Shown: positions 8,294-16,971, counted from the stretch's first letter. The stretch is DNA of 64,000 nt from JACDBZ01 sp038233215 (GCA_038233215.1 JBBSML010000001.1:1-64000); one strand, 5' to 3'. Translations and numbers: made by a program. The notes: a model not told the origin generated them from the letters alone.

Positions 8294-9496
8294 TCATCCG
8301 GCCGCGGGATACTTTGCGCCGGTGCCGGTATTGAAGAGGACGATCCGCTCATCGTCACGCAGAACCCCTGAATCCAGGAGGCGGGGGAGACACGCGAACG
8401 TGGCCGCTCCTTCGGGAGCCGCGTTGATCCCTGTCAGGCGGCCGACCGTGCTCTGAGCCTCGGTGATCTCGTCGTCGCTGACCGTGACGGCCGTTCCCCC
8501 GCTCTCGCGGACCGCTCGCAGGATGAGGTAGTCGCCGATCGCCGCCGGCACGCGGATGCCGGACGCGATGGTCCGCGCGTCGACCCATGGTTCAGCGTGC
8601 TCGGCGCCGGATTCGAAAGCGCGCACGATCGGCGCGCAGCCGATGGACTGGACGACCACCATGCGGGGCCGCTTCGATCCGATCCAGCCGAGTCGCTCCA
8701 TCTCGTCGAAGGCTTTCCACATCCCGACGATGCCGGTGCCACCGCCGGTGGGATAGACGATCACGTCGGGACACCACGCGTCCCCCCAGCCGCCGTCCTC
8801 CGCCAGCTCGATGCCCATCGTCTTCTTGCCCTCGGCCCGGTACGGCTCCTTCAGGGTCGAGAGGTCAAACCAACCCTCGACGGCGGCTCGCTCCCGGATG
8901 AGACGCCCTGCGGCGTCGATGAGACCGTCGACCAGGGTCAGCTCGCCGCCGTACAGCGTCACCTCCTGCTGGTTGATCCTGGGCGCATCCGCCGGCATGG
9001 CCACGTGGCAACCGATCCCGTGCGCCGCCGCGTAGGCGGACGCCGCTCCGCCCGCGTTTCCCGCCGACGGCAACGCGACGTCGGTGACTCCCAGCTCCGC
9101 GGCGCGTGCCACGGCCACCGCCAGGCCGCGCGCCTTGAATGATCCCGTGGGGTTCACCCCCTCCTCCTTGACGAGCAGCTCGCCGCGTCCCAACCCGAAC
9201 GCCCGGCGGGCTGCGGCGGCCAGGGACAACAGCGGCGTGCCTCCCTCACCCAGGGTGATGGCGAACCGTTCGTCGATGACCGGCAGCAGCTCGCGATATC
9301 TCCACAGCGTGCTCTCGCGTCCGCTGAATGCCGGCACCGGCATGTCGGCTTTCAGGGCGTCGAGGTCGTACTGCGCGAACATGACCTTGCCGCAGCGCTC
9401 GCAGACGCCGGCGAGAGCGTCCGGTGAGGCCCCGGTGTGGCAGGCGCTGCACGCCAACCCGGTCAGGTACGAGCGCGGGCTCACCCGTGGTGCCAC
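8294..9496 (-). CDS. thrC: Threonine synthase
   Basis: 400 residues. Converts O-phosphohomoserine to threonine with PLP. The PLP lysine lies in NPTGSFKARG (about residue 123), and the phosphate-binding loop is YPTGGGTG. An N-terminal CSAC...CERC pair forms a zinc-ribbon-like knuckle common in archaeal-type and chloroflexal threonine synthases. The GTG at 9496 overlaps the end of the AhpD-like gene by 16 nt; a second in-frame GTG at 9484 would give a standard GTGA overlap, so the start is ambiguous by 4 residues. Cotranscription with the peroxidase-like gene is expected. Confidence 0.9.
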   Translation of the reverse strand: MAPRVSPRSYLTGLACSACHTGASPDALAGVCERCGKVMFAQYDLDALKADMPVPAFSGRESTLWRYRELLPVIDERFAITLGEGGTPLLSLAAAARRAFGLGRGELLVKEEGVNPTGSFKARGLAVAVARAAELGVTDVALPSAGNAGGAASAYAAAHGIGCHVAMPADAPRINQQEVTLYGGELTLVDGLIDAAGRLIRERAAVEGWFDLSTLKEPYRAEGKKTMGIELAEDGGWGDAWCPDVIVYPTGGGTGIVGMWKAFDEMERLGWIGSKRPRMVVVQSIGCAPIVRAFESGAEHAEPWVDARTIASGIRVPAAIGDYLILRAVRESGGTAVTVSDDEITEAQSTVGRLTGINAAPEGAATFACLPRLLDSGVLRDDERIVLFNTGTGAKYPAAG

Positions 9497-10080
9497 TCGG
9501 TGGCGTCGCTGTCCGCCGGCGAGAGGCCCAACACGTCTCCGTCCGTCGTCACCCCGAGTCCCTGGACGGTGCGGTTGGCGTAGGCGAAGTAGGCGGTCAC
9601 CTGGTTCACCTCGAGGATCTCGCCGTCATCGACGCCGGCCGCGCGCAGGCGATCGAGGTCGTCCGAGGTCACCTCCGACGGGTCGAGGGTCAGGCGTCGG
9701 GCGTAGGAAAGCATCGCGAACTGGCGCCGGTCGAAGGCATCGGGCTCATGGGCCTCGAGGGAGGCTCGGATCGCGGCGGCACGGGTCTCATCGGCGAGGA
9801 GGCGCCGCAGGCCCGCGTAGTGGTGCTCGACGCAGTAGTCGCACCGGTTGAGCATGCTCACGTAGACGCCGATGACCTCGAGCCACCACGTCGGCAGCGT
9901 GTTCCCGGTGTGATGGAGCACGTTCTTGTACAGCGCCATGTGCCCCTCGAGCGTGTGCGGGCGGAGGCTATGCACGGTGAGGATGTTGTCCAGCTCGCCG
10001 CGCGGGCCCTTGATCCGATCGTAGACGACGCGCAGTCGTCCGGCCGATGCCTCGTAGCCGATGCGTTCGATCCAGCTCAT
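9481..10080 (-). CDS. AhpD-like peroxidase-related protein (carboxymuconolactone decarboxylase family), copy 1
   Basis: 199 residues. The core has NRCDYCVEHH (about 78-87), the CxxC plus His active site of alkylhydroperoxidase AhpD-like proteins, which reduce peroxides through a redox-active disulfide. The conserved ends MSWIERI and VTAYFAYANRTVQGLGV mark the uncharacterised peroxidase-related subfamily. A close paralogue of the same length lies at 20410-21009. Both run directly into a biosynthetic or hydrolytic gene with the same overlap. Partners such as AhpC are not in the window. Confidence 0.85.
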   Translation of the reverse strand: MSWIERIGYEASAGRLRVVYDRIKGPRGELDNILTVHSLRPHTLEGHMALYKNVLHHTGNTLPTWWLEVIGVYVSMLNRCDYCVEHHYAGLRRLLADETRAAAIRASLEAHEPDAFDRRQFAMLSYARRLTLDPSEVTSDDLDRLRAAGVDDGEILEVNQVTAYFAYANRTVQGLGVTTDGDVLGLSPADSDATEWHHG

Positions 10081-10130
10081 GCGCCGATCCTAGCGCCCTA
10101 CCATGGCACCATGCTGCTCCCCCGCCGCCG

Positions 10131-10292
10131 TACGTCGCGGTCGAGGTGACCGACGAGGAGCGTTCCGCTGCGTCCGAGCGCTTCTTGGCGACCATGGGGC
10201 GACGGCGATCGATTCGCGAGTTCTCGCCGGACCCGGTGCCGCGCGAGCTCGTGGTCAACGCGATCCGGTCCGCGGCCCTGGCGCCGAGCGGC
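10131..10292 (+). pseudogene. N-terminal remnant of a nitroreductase-family protein
   Basis: About 54 codons read EVTDEERSAASERFL, then MGRRRSIREFSPDPVPRELV and IRSAALAPSG. This is the start of an FMN-dependent nitroreductase: the RRSIREF FMN-binding arginines and the APSG of APSGANQQPW. The frame then leaves the family and runs on, by chance, into the next gene. No suitable start codon precedes it in frame. Confidence 0.6.
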
Positions 10293-10355
10293 TTGCCTTG
10301 CGGCCCGGGTGCCACGCGCCTTGGGATGGCGCGCCGCGTGCACGCAGCACCTGAC

Positions 10356-11126
10356 ATGACGGCCATCCTGTCACTCCTCGTGGTGATCCTCATCTCGATA
10401 ATGATCACCAGGGTCGCCACTGTCGCCCTCACGGCCACGGGCCTGTCCCGCGAGACTGCGAAGTTTCAGGCTCGATCTGCGCTGACCGGAGCGGGGTTCA
10501 CGACCACCGAGTCAGAGTCCGTCGTACGCCACCCCGTGCGGCGGCGGATTGTGATGTGGCTCATGCTGGCCGGCAGCGCCGGAATCGCAGCCGTCATCGG
10601 TTCGCTGGTCCTGGCGTTTGTCGAGCCACAGGGTGACAGCGTGTGGTGGGCGCGCCTCACCGTCCTCGGTATCGGGATCGGCGCGCTTTGGTTCCTCTCA
10701 ACCTCCGCTTGGATCGATCGAATGATCACGCGCGCCACGATGTGGGCGCTGAGCCGCTATACCAGCATCGACGTGCGCGACTATGCCCACGTGCTGCACC
10801 TTGGCCGAGACTACGTGATCACCGAGCTCCTGGTGGGCCAGGAGCACTGGCTCACTGATCGCCGCCTCGAAGAGCTGGCGCTGCGAAAGGAGGGCGTCAT
10901 CGTCCTCGGCATCGCCCGCTCGGATGGGACGTATCTCGGCGTGCCGAGAGGTGACTCGGTGGTCCGGCACCGCGACACGCTCGTGCTCTACACACGGGCG
11001 GGGGTCATGGCCGATCTTGATCGGCGCCGGCGGGGCATCGCTGGTGACAGCGCGCATACCGATGCTGTCAAGGAGCAGGAAGCCCAGGCCGCGAAGGAAC
11101 GCGACGAAGTTCAGGCAGGCGATTAG
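10356..11126 (+). CDS. Membrane protein with C-terminal TrkA-C (RCK_C) domain
   Basis: 256 residues from the ATG of MTAILSLLVV. The frame is open further upstream but there encodes the nitroreductase remnant. Four hydrophobic segments (about 1-20, 60-85, 95-115 and a weaker one) are followed by a soluble domain around residues 150-230 with LTDRRLEELALRKEGV and GDTLVLY-like (HRDTLVLYT) patterns of TrkA-C ligand-binding domains, then a charged tail. The SALTGAGFTTTESE segment is typical of this family of potassium-transport-like membrane proteins, which lack the channel filter. Function is unknown; nucleotide or ion sensing is plausible. Confidence 0.75.
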   Translation: MTAILSLLVVILISIMITRVATVALTATGLSRETAKFQARSALTGAGFTTTESESVVRHPVRRRIVMWLMLAGSAGIAAVIGSLVLAFVEPQGDSVWWARLTVLGIGIGALWFLSTSAWIDRMITRATMWALSRYTSIDVRDYAHVLHLGRDYVITELLVGQEHWLTDRRLEELALRKEGVIVLGIARSDGTYLGVPRGDSVVRHRDTLVLYTRAGVMADLDRRRRGIAGDSAHTDAVKEQEAQAAKERDEVQAGD

Positions 11127-11535
11127 TGTCGCAGCCGGAGCCGCCCGCGATGGACGGCGCCGGTGTGGTCGGAGGTCCGCCCCACGCGGCGAACGTCCGA
11201 CGATGCCGACCGGGCGCCGACGTACAACCTCCGCATGACGGCATCGATCCCACCCTCCGAAGATCCAGTTTGGCATTGATTCGCCGGATGCACGATCGTG
11301 GCCCGCACACCCGACGTACCATCGGAGTGGGTCATCCGTCTCGCCGGTGTGTCGCGAGCGCGGGCGTAGCCCACACGGCCCCTCTCTGACAACACAGCCC
11401 GGAAGATCGGGGCGGCCGGAGGACGTCCACTCGAGCTTCGTCACGCCGTTCGTCCGGTCGGCCGCAACCCCGGCAGACGAGCAGCGCGACGATCTCGGCT
11501 CGCGCCAGCGCGGCAATGGTCGATTAGCCGCGGTG
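11127..11535. other. No recognisable gene
   Basis: Frames here show no family resemblance. The stretch lies between the TrkA-C gene and the heliorhodopsin remnant and is probably decayed. Confidence 0.5.
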
Positions 11536-11538
11536 CGC

Positions 11539-11716
11539 TCAGCCCGGCACGAGCGTGTTCGCGAAGACCTGCCATGCCAGCGCGGACTTCGCGACCAGGC
11601 TGAGCGCGACGTACACGAACTCGCCGAACAGGTAACTCCGCCAGGGGCCCGATCTCGCGGTACTGGAGGACCATGTTCAGCGCAAATGAGTTGTAGAACG
11701 CGAAGAGCGATACGAA
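11539..11716 (-). pseudogene. Heliorhodopsin C-terminal remnant (TM6-TM7), frameshifted
   Basis: The minus strand reads FVSLFAFYNSFALNMVLQYR then EIGP; after a one-base shift in a four-base C run (11644-11647 on the plus strand) it continues WRSYLFGEFVYVALSLVAKS and ALAWQVFANTLVPG, then stop. This matches my knowledge of heliorhodopsin: the NSFAxN and LQY segment of helix 6 and the SLVAKS retinal-lysine motif of helix 7 (lysine codon at 11587-11589). Helices 1-5 are absent; the preceding sequence is unrelated. So the gene is truncated as well as frameshifted. Identification rests on about 58 residues. Confidence 0.7.
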
Positions 11717-11798
11717 ATCGCGTACACGTGTGGCACAGGCCCTGCTTTGTGTCGGTGGTAGCCGATTGGCCGAAGACCCTCCCATTGAAGGAACACCC

Positions 11799-12032
11799 AT
11801 GTACGAGTCCACGGAACCGGGGAGCGAGAGCACCCAACGCAAGTTCTTCAGGGTCACCGACAACATCCCCGAGGAGACCTGGTATTGGCTCGCGCTGGCA
11901 TCCATCGGGGTGTCCGCCTCTCTCAAGCTTGCGAGCAAGAACGATTGGGCGCTCTTTGTCGGGCAGTGGCCGCCAACGTTCATCTTGTTCGGCCTGTACC
12001 ACCGACTCATTCGTCCCAGCGCCAAGCCCTGA
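11799..12032 (+). CDS. Small two-segment membrane protein
   Basis: 77 residues. The ATG is chosen for the GAAGGAA ribosome binding site 6-13 nt upstream. Hydrophobic segments are about 28-45 and 52-68; the N-terminus is hydrophilic and acidic. The pattern IPEETWYWLALASIGVSASL recurs in short uncharacterised membrane proteins of many bacteria. Function unknown. It is convergent with the cfa gene and lies just beyond the heliorhodopsin remnant. Confidence 0.6.
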   Translation: MYESTEPGSESTQRKFFRVTDNIPEETWYWLALASIGVSASLKLASKNDWALFVGQWPPTFILFGLYHRLIRPSAKP

Positions 12033-12069
12033 GCGCCGGCCGGCGGATGGCGCTTGCCCGTTCGCCGGA

Positions 12070-13311
12070 TCACGCGATGGCGGAGCGCTTCTGGAAGACG
12101 ATCTGGAGGTCCTGGGTCGCACCGGTCGCGAATCCTGCTTCGCAGAGCGCCAGGTAGTACTCCCACATCCGAATGAACCGATCGTCGAATCCCATTGACC
12201 GCACGACATCGGCCCGCTCGGTGAACCGCAGGCGCCATGCCCGCAGGGTGCGAACGTAGTCGGCGGCGATATCGGTGACCTGAGTGATCAGCAGTCGCGT
12301 GTCACGGGTCGCCCCTTCGATGACCGCCAGTGATGGACAGAGACCGCCCGGAAAGATGTACGTCTGGATCCAGTTGGCGCCGCGCCGCTGTCCCTCGTAG
12401 CCGGCGTCGGGGACTGTGATTGATTGCAGGCTCAGTCGTCCCCCGGCGGCCAGGGCGTTGTCACAGGCGCTGAAAAAAGCGCCATAGAACTCGTGCCCAA
12501 CGGCCTCCAGCATCTCGATCGACACGATGGCGTCGTAAGTGCCGCTGATCTCGCGGTAATCCCGCAGCTGGATGTCGACGAGTGCCTCGAGGCCGGCGGC
12601 CCGGACCCGCTGCCGCGCGAGGTCGTGTTGCTCTCGGGAGATCGTGATCGAGGTCACGCGACAGCCGAGCTCGCCGGCCGCATACAGGGAGAACCCGCCC
12701 CAGCCTGAACCGATTTCGAGGACATGCATGCCCTTGGTGAGACCCGCTCCGTCGGCGATGCGTTGGTATTTGGTGCGCTGTGCATCCGCGAGCGATTGAT
12801 GCGGAGAGGTGAATACCGCGCTGGAGTAGGTCATGCTCTCGTCGAGGAAGAGCCGATAGAAGTCGTTTCCAAGATCGTAGTGGGCCGCGATGTTCCGGCT
12901 GCTCTGTCGCCTCGTGTTTCGGCGACCTCGGTGCGCGAACGTCGTGCGCAGCCGAGCTGGCACGCGGAACCAGCCGCCGGTCAACGCGAGCGCATCTCGG
13001 TTCTGTGCCGCCAGGCGAAGGAGCGCCGGTAGGTCAGGTGACGACCACAGATCGTCCATGTATGCCTCGCCTGCGCCGATCTCGCCTCCCAGAGCCAGCC
13101 GCACGAATGCCTGCCGGTCATGAATCCGGATCTCCGCCGCCAAGCCAGAGGTGCGATCGCCGAACGTCTGCTGCGATCGGTCGGGGAGGACGACCGCCAG
13201 GCTTCCGACACGGATTCTCGAGACCGCCGCGAGGATGATTCGCTCGGCCAGCCGGGCGAGGATCGAGTCGGCGCCAGCGCGGGCGCGGATGGTCGTGATC
13301 TGCCTGCTCAT
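12070..13311 (-). CDS. cfa: Cyclopropane-fatty-acyl-phospholipid synthase family methyltransferase
   Basis: 413 residues. It transfers a methylene or methyl from SAM to unsaturated phospholipid chains at the membrane. Visible motifs are NIAAHYDLGNDFY with FLDESMTYSSAVF, VLEIGSGWGGF (SAM motif I), and QSITVPD...YIFPGG; the C-terminal half ends in MWEYYLALCEAGF. The ATG overlaps the upstream stop as TGATG; an upstream in-frame extension is ignored. It is the last gene of a coupled operon (SRPBCC, FAD oxidoreductase, DUF1365, this gene), a combination also found in proteobacterial singlet-oxygen regulons. The exact product (cyclopropane or methyl-branched chain) cannot be told. Confidence 0.88.
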   Translation of the reverse strand: MSRQITTIRARAGADSILARLAERIILAAVSRIRVGSLAVVLPDRSQQTFGDRTSGLAAEIRIHDRQAFVRLALGGEIGAGEAYMDDLWSSPDLPALLRLAAQNRDALALTGGWFRVPARLRTTFAHRGRRNTRRQSSRNIAAHYDLGNDFYRLFLDESMTYSSAVFTSPHQSLADAQRTKYQRIADGAGLTKGMHVLEIGSGWGGFSLYAAGELGCRVTSITISREQHDLARQRVRAAGLEALVDIQLRDYREISGTYDAIVSIEMLEAVGHEFYGAFFSACDNALAAGGRLSLQSITVPDAGYEGQRRGANWIQTYIFPGGLCPSLAVIEGATRDTRLLITQVTDIAADYVRTLRAWRLRFTERADVVRSMGFDDRFIRMWEYYLALCEAGFATGATQDLQIVFQKRSAIA

Positions 13312-14048
13312 CAGGCGGCCGCACGGTGACGGTAGATGTGCAGGCCGCGCCGCCACAGCTGGAGCGCATGCCAATGAATCATGCCGATCGTGCGGTGCGG
13401 GCCCAATGGGTAACGCATGAGCATGCGAGCCACGGTTCGGTCGGTGAGGCGACGTCGGGTCAGGTCGAGGCTCGTGTGGAGGAGGAGGGTGCCCCCGTCC
13501 TGCTCGTTGATCGTTATCCGCAGGCGCGATTTCTCGTCCCGAACGCTGACCGCGTACCGGCCCGCGGCGGCGATGAACGGAGAGACATAGAACGCCTTGT
13601 CCATCGAGGCGACAAAGTGCTCACCAGCGTCATCGGCGCGGAGGGTGTACTGATGTCGCTCACCGTGGGTGTTATGCACCTCGACGACCACGATCTGCAG
13701 CGTCCCGGATCGGTCCCGGCAGAGGTAGAAGCTTGCCGGGTTGAACACGTAGCCGATGACACGCAGATTGGTGATGAGCGTGATCCGCCAGCCCTCGGGA
13801 TCGAATCCCTCGCGTCGCAGGTGCTCGACAACCGATGCATTGAGGTCAGCAGCCGGCGGATCGAGATGGTCGTCGTCGCGGAAGGTGAGGAGATTCCGTC
13901 GGTTCCGACTGACCACCCGGAGGCTGGCCGCGACGAGGTCGACCTCGCCGAGGTCAAGCGCGAAGTAGAAGACCTTGTGCTCGAAGGCGTAGGTGAACGG
14001 GCGGGTCCGGCGGTGCCGGACGATACCCTCGAGGAGGTGGGATCTCAC
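13311..14048 (-). CDS. DUF1365 family protein
   Basis: 245 residues. DUF1365 proteins are almost always beside an FAD oxidoreductase and a CFA-synthase-like methyltransferase, as here. Characteristic blocks are the N-terminal RHRRTRPFTYAFEHKVFY, LITNLRVIGYVFNPASFYLC and VVEVHNTHGERHQYTL. No transmembrane segment is evident. The GTG start overlaps the stop of the upstream gene as GTGA. Biochemical role is not established; context suggests membrane-lipid modification. Confidence 0.9.
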   Translation of the reverse strand: MRSHLLEGIVRHRRTRPFTYAFEHKVFYFALDLGEVDLVAASLRVVSRNRRNLLTFRDDDHLDPPAADLNASVVEHLRREGFDPEGWRITLITNLRVIGYVFNPASFYLCRDRSGTLQIVVVEVHNTHGERHQYTLRADDAGEHFVASMDKAFYVSPFIAAAGRYAVSVRDEKSRLRITINEQDGGTLLLHTSLDLTRRRLTDRTVARMLMRYPLGPHRTIGMIHWHALQLWRRGLHIYRHRAAA

Positions 14049-15316
14049 GCCGCGCGCTCGTCGACGGCTGGAGCCAGTAGTTCGGCCACCACGAAGCCCG
14101 AGCGACAGCCATCCTCATGGAAGCCATAACCAAGGTGTGCACCGGCGAAGTACGTGTTGCGATGGCCCTGCAGTCCTCGTATCGCCGCTTGGCCTTCAAG
14201 CGTCCGGAACGTATAAAGCGGATGACGCATCGTGCGCTCCGTGATGATCTGGTTCGCCTGCAGCCGGTCGCCCGGGTTGATCGACACGCAGTACTGAACC
14301 GGCCCGGGGATCGATTGCAGCCGATTCATGTGATAGGTCATGGTGAGCGCCTCGCCCGGCCGTCCGCAGTCCCGCTGATCGACGTTCCAGGACGCCCACG
14401 CTGCCGGTTGTCGCGGTAGAAGCCGCGTGTCGGTGTGGAGAACCACCTGGTTCTCCGAGTACGCGAAGGCATCGAGGGCCGCACGTTCCTGAGCATCCGC
14501 ATCGTGCAGCAGCGTCAAGGCGTCGTCCGCGTGGGTCGCCATCACGACGGCATCGAATCGCCCGCTGAACCCGGCATGGGTGCGGACGATGACGCCGCCC
14601 TCGTCGCGAACAACATCGACGACCGGATCGTCGGACCTGACTGTACCGGCCGGCAGCGCCGCAATGAGGCGGTCGACATATGCCATGGATCCGCCCCGGA
14701 TCGTCCGCCACGGGAGCGTCTTCCCGCGTCCGATGAGTCCGTGATTGTCAAGGAACCGCAGAAGGTATTCAAGCGGAAAGTCCCCGATGCGATCTGCCGC
14801 GCTCGACCAGATCGCACCGGTGACCGGGAGTAGGAAGTGATTCCGGAACCCCGGTCCGAACGCCCCTTCGTCAAGATACTCAAGCAACGTCGCCTGCGGG
14901 CTCCCCGCGCCGTCGAGTATTCGCCGGGCGTCCCGGTAGAAGCGCAAGATGTCCCCCATCATCCTCCAGTGGCCCGGCCGGGCGACCGCCTGAGGCTGAG
15001 CGAAGAAGCCCCGAAGCCCGCGGGAGCTGAATTCCACAGCGCAGGAGCGGCACGAAGAGCCCAGGGACATATCGCTCGTCTGCGTGACGACCCCGAGCTC
15101 CTTGAGCAGCCCAACGAACGCAGGATACGTGTGCTCGTTGTACACGATGAAGCCGGTGTCGACAGGCAGATGCCCAGCATCGGCTTCAACGACCACGGTT
15201 TTCACGTGGCCACCGACCATGCGCTCCCGCTCGAAAAGCCTAACCTCGTGGTGCCGGCGCATGGCGTAGGCAGCGGTCAGGCCGCCCACGCCGGATCCGA
15301 CGACGGCGACCCTCAT
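14045..15316 (-). CDS. FAD-dependent amine-oxidase-like oxidoreductase
   Basis: 423 residues. The N-terminal Rossmann motif VAVVGSGVGGLTAAYAM followed by RLFERERMVGGHVKT binds FAD, as in amine oxidases and carotenoid desaturases. Later blocks LPVDTGFIVYNEHTYP and FAGAHLGYGFHEDG (FAD-binding C-terminal motif) are typical of the oxidoreductase found with DUF1365 and CFA synthase. It probably oxidises or desaturates a lipid chain before or after methylation. Overlaps both neighbours by 4 nt. Confidence 0.9.
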   Translation of the reverse strand: MRVAVVGSGVGGLTAAYAMRRHHEVRLFERERMVGGHVKTVVVEADAGHLPVDTGFIVYNEHTYPAFVGLLKELGVVTQTSDMSLGSSCRSCAVEFSSRGLRGFFAQPQAVARPGHWRMMGDILRFYRDARRILDGAGSPQATLLEYLDEGAFGPGFRNHFLLPVTGAIWSSAADRIGDFPLEYLLRFLDNHGLIGRGKTLPWRTIRGGSMAYVDRLIAALPAGTVRSDDPVVDVVRDEGGVIVRTHAGFSGRFDAVVMATHADDALTLLHDADAQERAALDAFAYSENQVVLHTDTRLLPRQPAAWASWNVDQRDCGRPGEALTMTYHMNRLQSIPGPVQYCVSINPGDRLQANQIITERTMRHPLYTFRTLEGQAAIRGLQGHRNTYFAGAHLGYGFHEDGCRSGFVVAELLAPAVDERAA

Positions 15317-15774
15317 GGCCGGTCCGACTCAGTCTCGGATGCCCGCGCGTCGAGCTGACGCTGGATCCCGCCCGCGGCGTCCTGGGCGATCTTCGCAAAG
15401 GTCCCGCCTATGAATGGCTGGAGGAGCCGCATGAGACCGCCGAGGTTGATTTCGGCGGTGTAATCGACCCGGGTGCCCGTCCCCGCTCGCGCGAATTCGA
15501 TGGTATCGACAGCCGAGACGCCCGAACCGGAGCCGACGAGGACGACACGTCGCGGCGAATCGAAGTCCACGACTCTGTACTCCATCGGCATGACCCGGTT
15601 GCCGACGCGGACGCCGAGGCGATAGCTGGATCCCACCCGCACCGGCTCGTCCCCGATCCGTTCAGCCGTCGCAACGCCAGGGTCCCACTCTTGCGAATTC
15701 GCGAAGTCTGAGAGATAGGCAAATGTGGCTTCGATCGGCAGCTTCGTCTCGATCGTCTCGGTGAGCCTGGTCAT
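15313..15774 (-). CDS. SRPBCC family (polyketide-cyclase-like) protein
   Basis: 153 residues. A START/Bet v 1-like fold is indicated by TETIETKLPIEATFAYLSDF, the EWDPGV segment, and the C-terminal helix IAQDAAGGIQRQLDARA. Members bind hydrophobic ligands. As first gene of the SRPBCC-FAD-DUF1365-CFA operon it may present or shuttle a lipid. The start is 73 nt from the divergent SDR gene, so this short gap must hold both promoters. Confidence 0.85.
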   Translation of the reverse strand: MTRLTETIETKLPIEATFAYLSDFANSQEWDPGVATAERIGDEPVRVGSSYRLGVRVGNRVMPMEYRVVDFDSPRRVVLVGSGSGVSAVDTIEFARAGTGTRVDYTAEINLGGLMRLLQPFIGGTFAKIAQDAAGGIQRQLDARASETESDRP

Positions 15775-15847
15775 GCGTGGTTCCGATTCAAGATTGGGTC
15801 CATGATTGGGGCAAGGTGGGTCGTTGGCCCCTACGGAGGCGACTAGG

Positions 15848-16831
15848 GTGGCGATGAACTGGCGCTCGCTTGTGGATCAAGGGCTCGAGCTGACCGTGGC
15901 CGGCAGCTTCTCCCGAGCTGGATACGCTGTTCGGCGTTGGCTGTATGACTGGTCCACGCCGGCGCCAGGCGCGCTCCGGGGGCGAACGGTGCTGGTGACG
16001 GGTCCGACGTCCGGCCTCGGTCGTGCGGCGACCGATGAGTTCGCCGCCCTTGGTGCGCGCGTGATCCTCGTCGGACGAAGCCAGGAGCGCCTGGCCGCTG
16101 TGCGCAATGCGCTGGTGTCCCGGCACGGTGCTGACCGCTTCCCCACCATCGTCGCCGACATGGGATCTCTTCGCTCCGTCGAAGAAGCAGTTGCGACGAT
16201 CCGGGACACGGAGCCCCGGCTGGATGTAGTGGTCGACAATGCGGGGGCCATCTTCCCGACGCGGACCGTTGGCCCGGACGGCATTGAAGCAACCCTCGCG
16301 ACGCTCGTGGTCGGCCCGTTCGCACTGGTCTCCGGCCTGGTGCCGATGCTTCGGCAGTCCGAGGGCGCTCGGGTCCTTGCGGTAACGTCGGGTGGCATGT
16401 ACGGACAACGGCTGGATCTCGACGACCTGCAGTCGATCGGCGAGCCCTATTCCGGCACCCGTGCCTACGCTCGAGCCAAGCGTGCGCAGGTGGCCCTTGT
16501 CCGCGAATGGGCTCGCAGGTTGGTGCCAACGGGAATCACCTTCAACGCCATGCACCCAGGGTGGGCTGATACACCGGGCCTCGCGGCGTCGCTGCCGGCA
16601 TTCCATCAGTTGATGAGGCCGATCCTCCGAACCCCGACAGAAGGAGTCGACACGCTCGTCTGGCTGGCTACGGCACCCGAAGTTGCGCGACTGAGCGGTG
16701 GCCTTTTCCTCGACCGCCGCCCACGACCCTTCGACCGAGTCCCCCTGACGCGCCTCCGCGCGGTTGACCGTCAACGTCTGTGGGATCTCGTCGTCGATCT
16801 GTCGCGGACGACCGATCCACCTGACGCCTGA
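15848..16831 (+). CDS. Short-chain dehydrogenase/reductase (retinol-dehydrogenase-like)
   Basis: 327 residues. GTG is chosen as start since GGAGG lies 8 nt upstream (15835-15839); an ATG two codons later is possible. The NAD(P) motif is VLVTGPTSGLGRAA (TGxxxGxG), VDNAGAI is the NAG motif, the catalytic Ser lies in VTSGGM, and YARAKRAQ is the YxxxK motif. An N-terminal extension of about 40 residues precedes the Rossmann core. The gene is divergent from the lipid operon; SDR genes of this type accompany DUF1365-CFA clusters elsewhere, so it probably acts on the same lipid pathway. Confidence 0.85.
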   Translation: MAMNWRSLVDQGLELTVAGSFSRAGYAVRRWLYDWSTPAPGALRGRTVLVTGPTSGLGRAATDEFAALGARVILVGRSQERLAAVRNALVSRHGADRFPTIVADMGSLRSVEEAVATIRDTEPRLDVVVDNAGAIFPTRTVGPDGIEATLATLVVGPFALVSGLVPMLRQSEGARVLAVTSGGMYGQRLDLDDLQSIGEPYSGTRAYARAKRAQVALVREWARRLVPTGITFNAMHPGWADTPGLAASLPAFHQLMRPILRTPTEGVDTLVWLATAPEVARLSGGLFLDRRPRPFDRVPLTRLRAVDRQRLWDLVVDLSRTTDPPDA

Positions 16832-16971
16832 CGACGCGGGCATCAATGGCGACGGACGTGAACACCGTGGCTCAGCCTCAGTCGCCGCCGCAGACCTCGT
16901 CGCCCCCGCAGCCACACCAAAATTGGGATCAGCGCTGCACCGCGATTGCCGTCAATCGAACAGCCGGCCGT

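Noticed and set aside
6916..8334. Long plus-strand open frame opposite the PhoX-like gene
   Set aside because: Antisense shadow; the minus strand has a signal peptide, family motifs, ribosome site and terminator.
10047..11126. Single 359-codon gene fusing nitroreductase and TrkA-C membrane protein
   Set aside because: The nitroreductase part lacks most of its fold and a proper start; the membrane protein has its own ATG at 10356. Treated as remnant plus gene.
11370..11381. 12-nt match (CCCACACGGCCC) to the 3' end of tRNA-Lys, suggesting an att site of an integrated island from 5.6 to 11.4 kb
   Set aside because: Too short and GC-rich to exceed chance at this composition; no integrase or phage gene lies between.
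11441..12238. Minus-strand 265-codon frame overlapping the heliorhodopsin remnant
   Set aside because: Only its middle 30 codons are heliorhodopsin; the rest is antisense to the small membrane protein and cfa region or out of frame.
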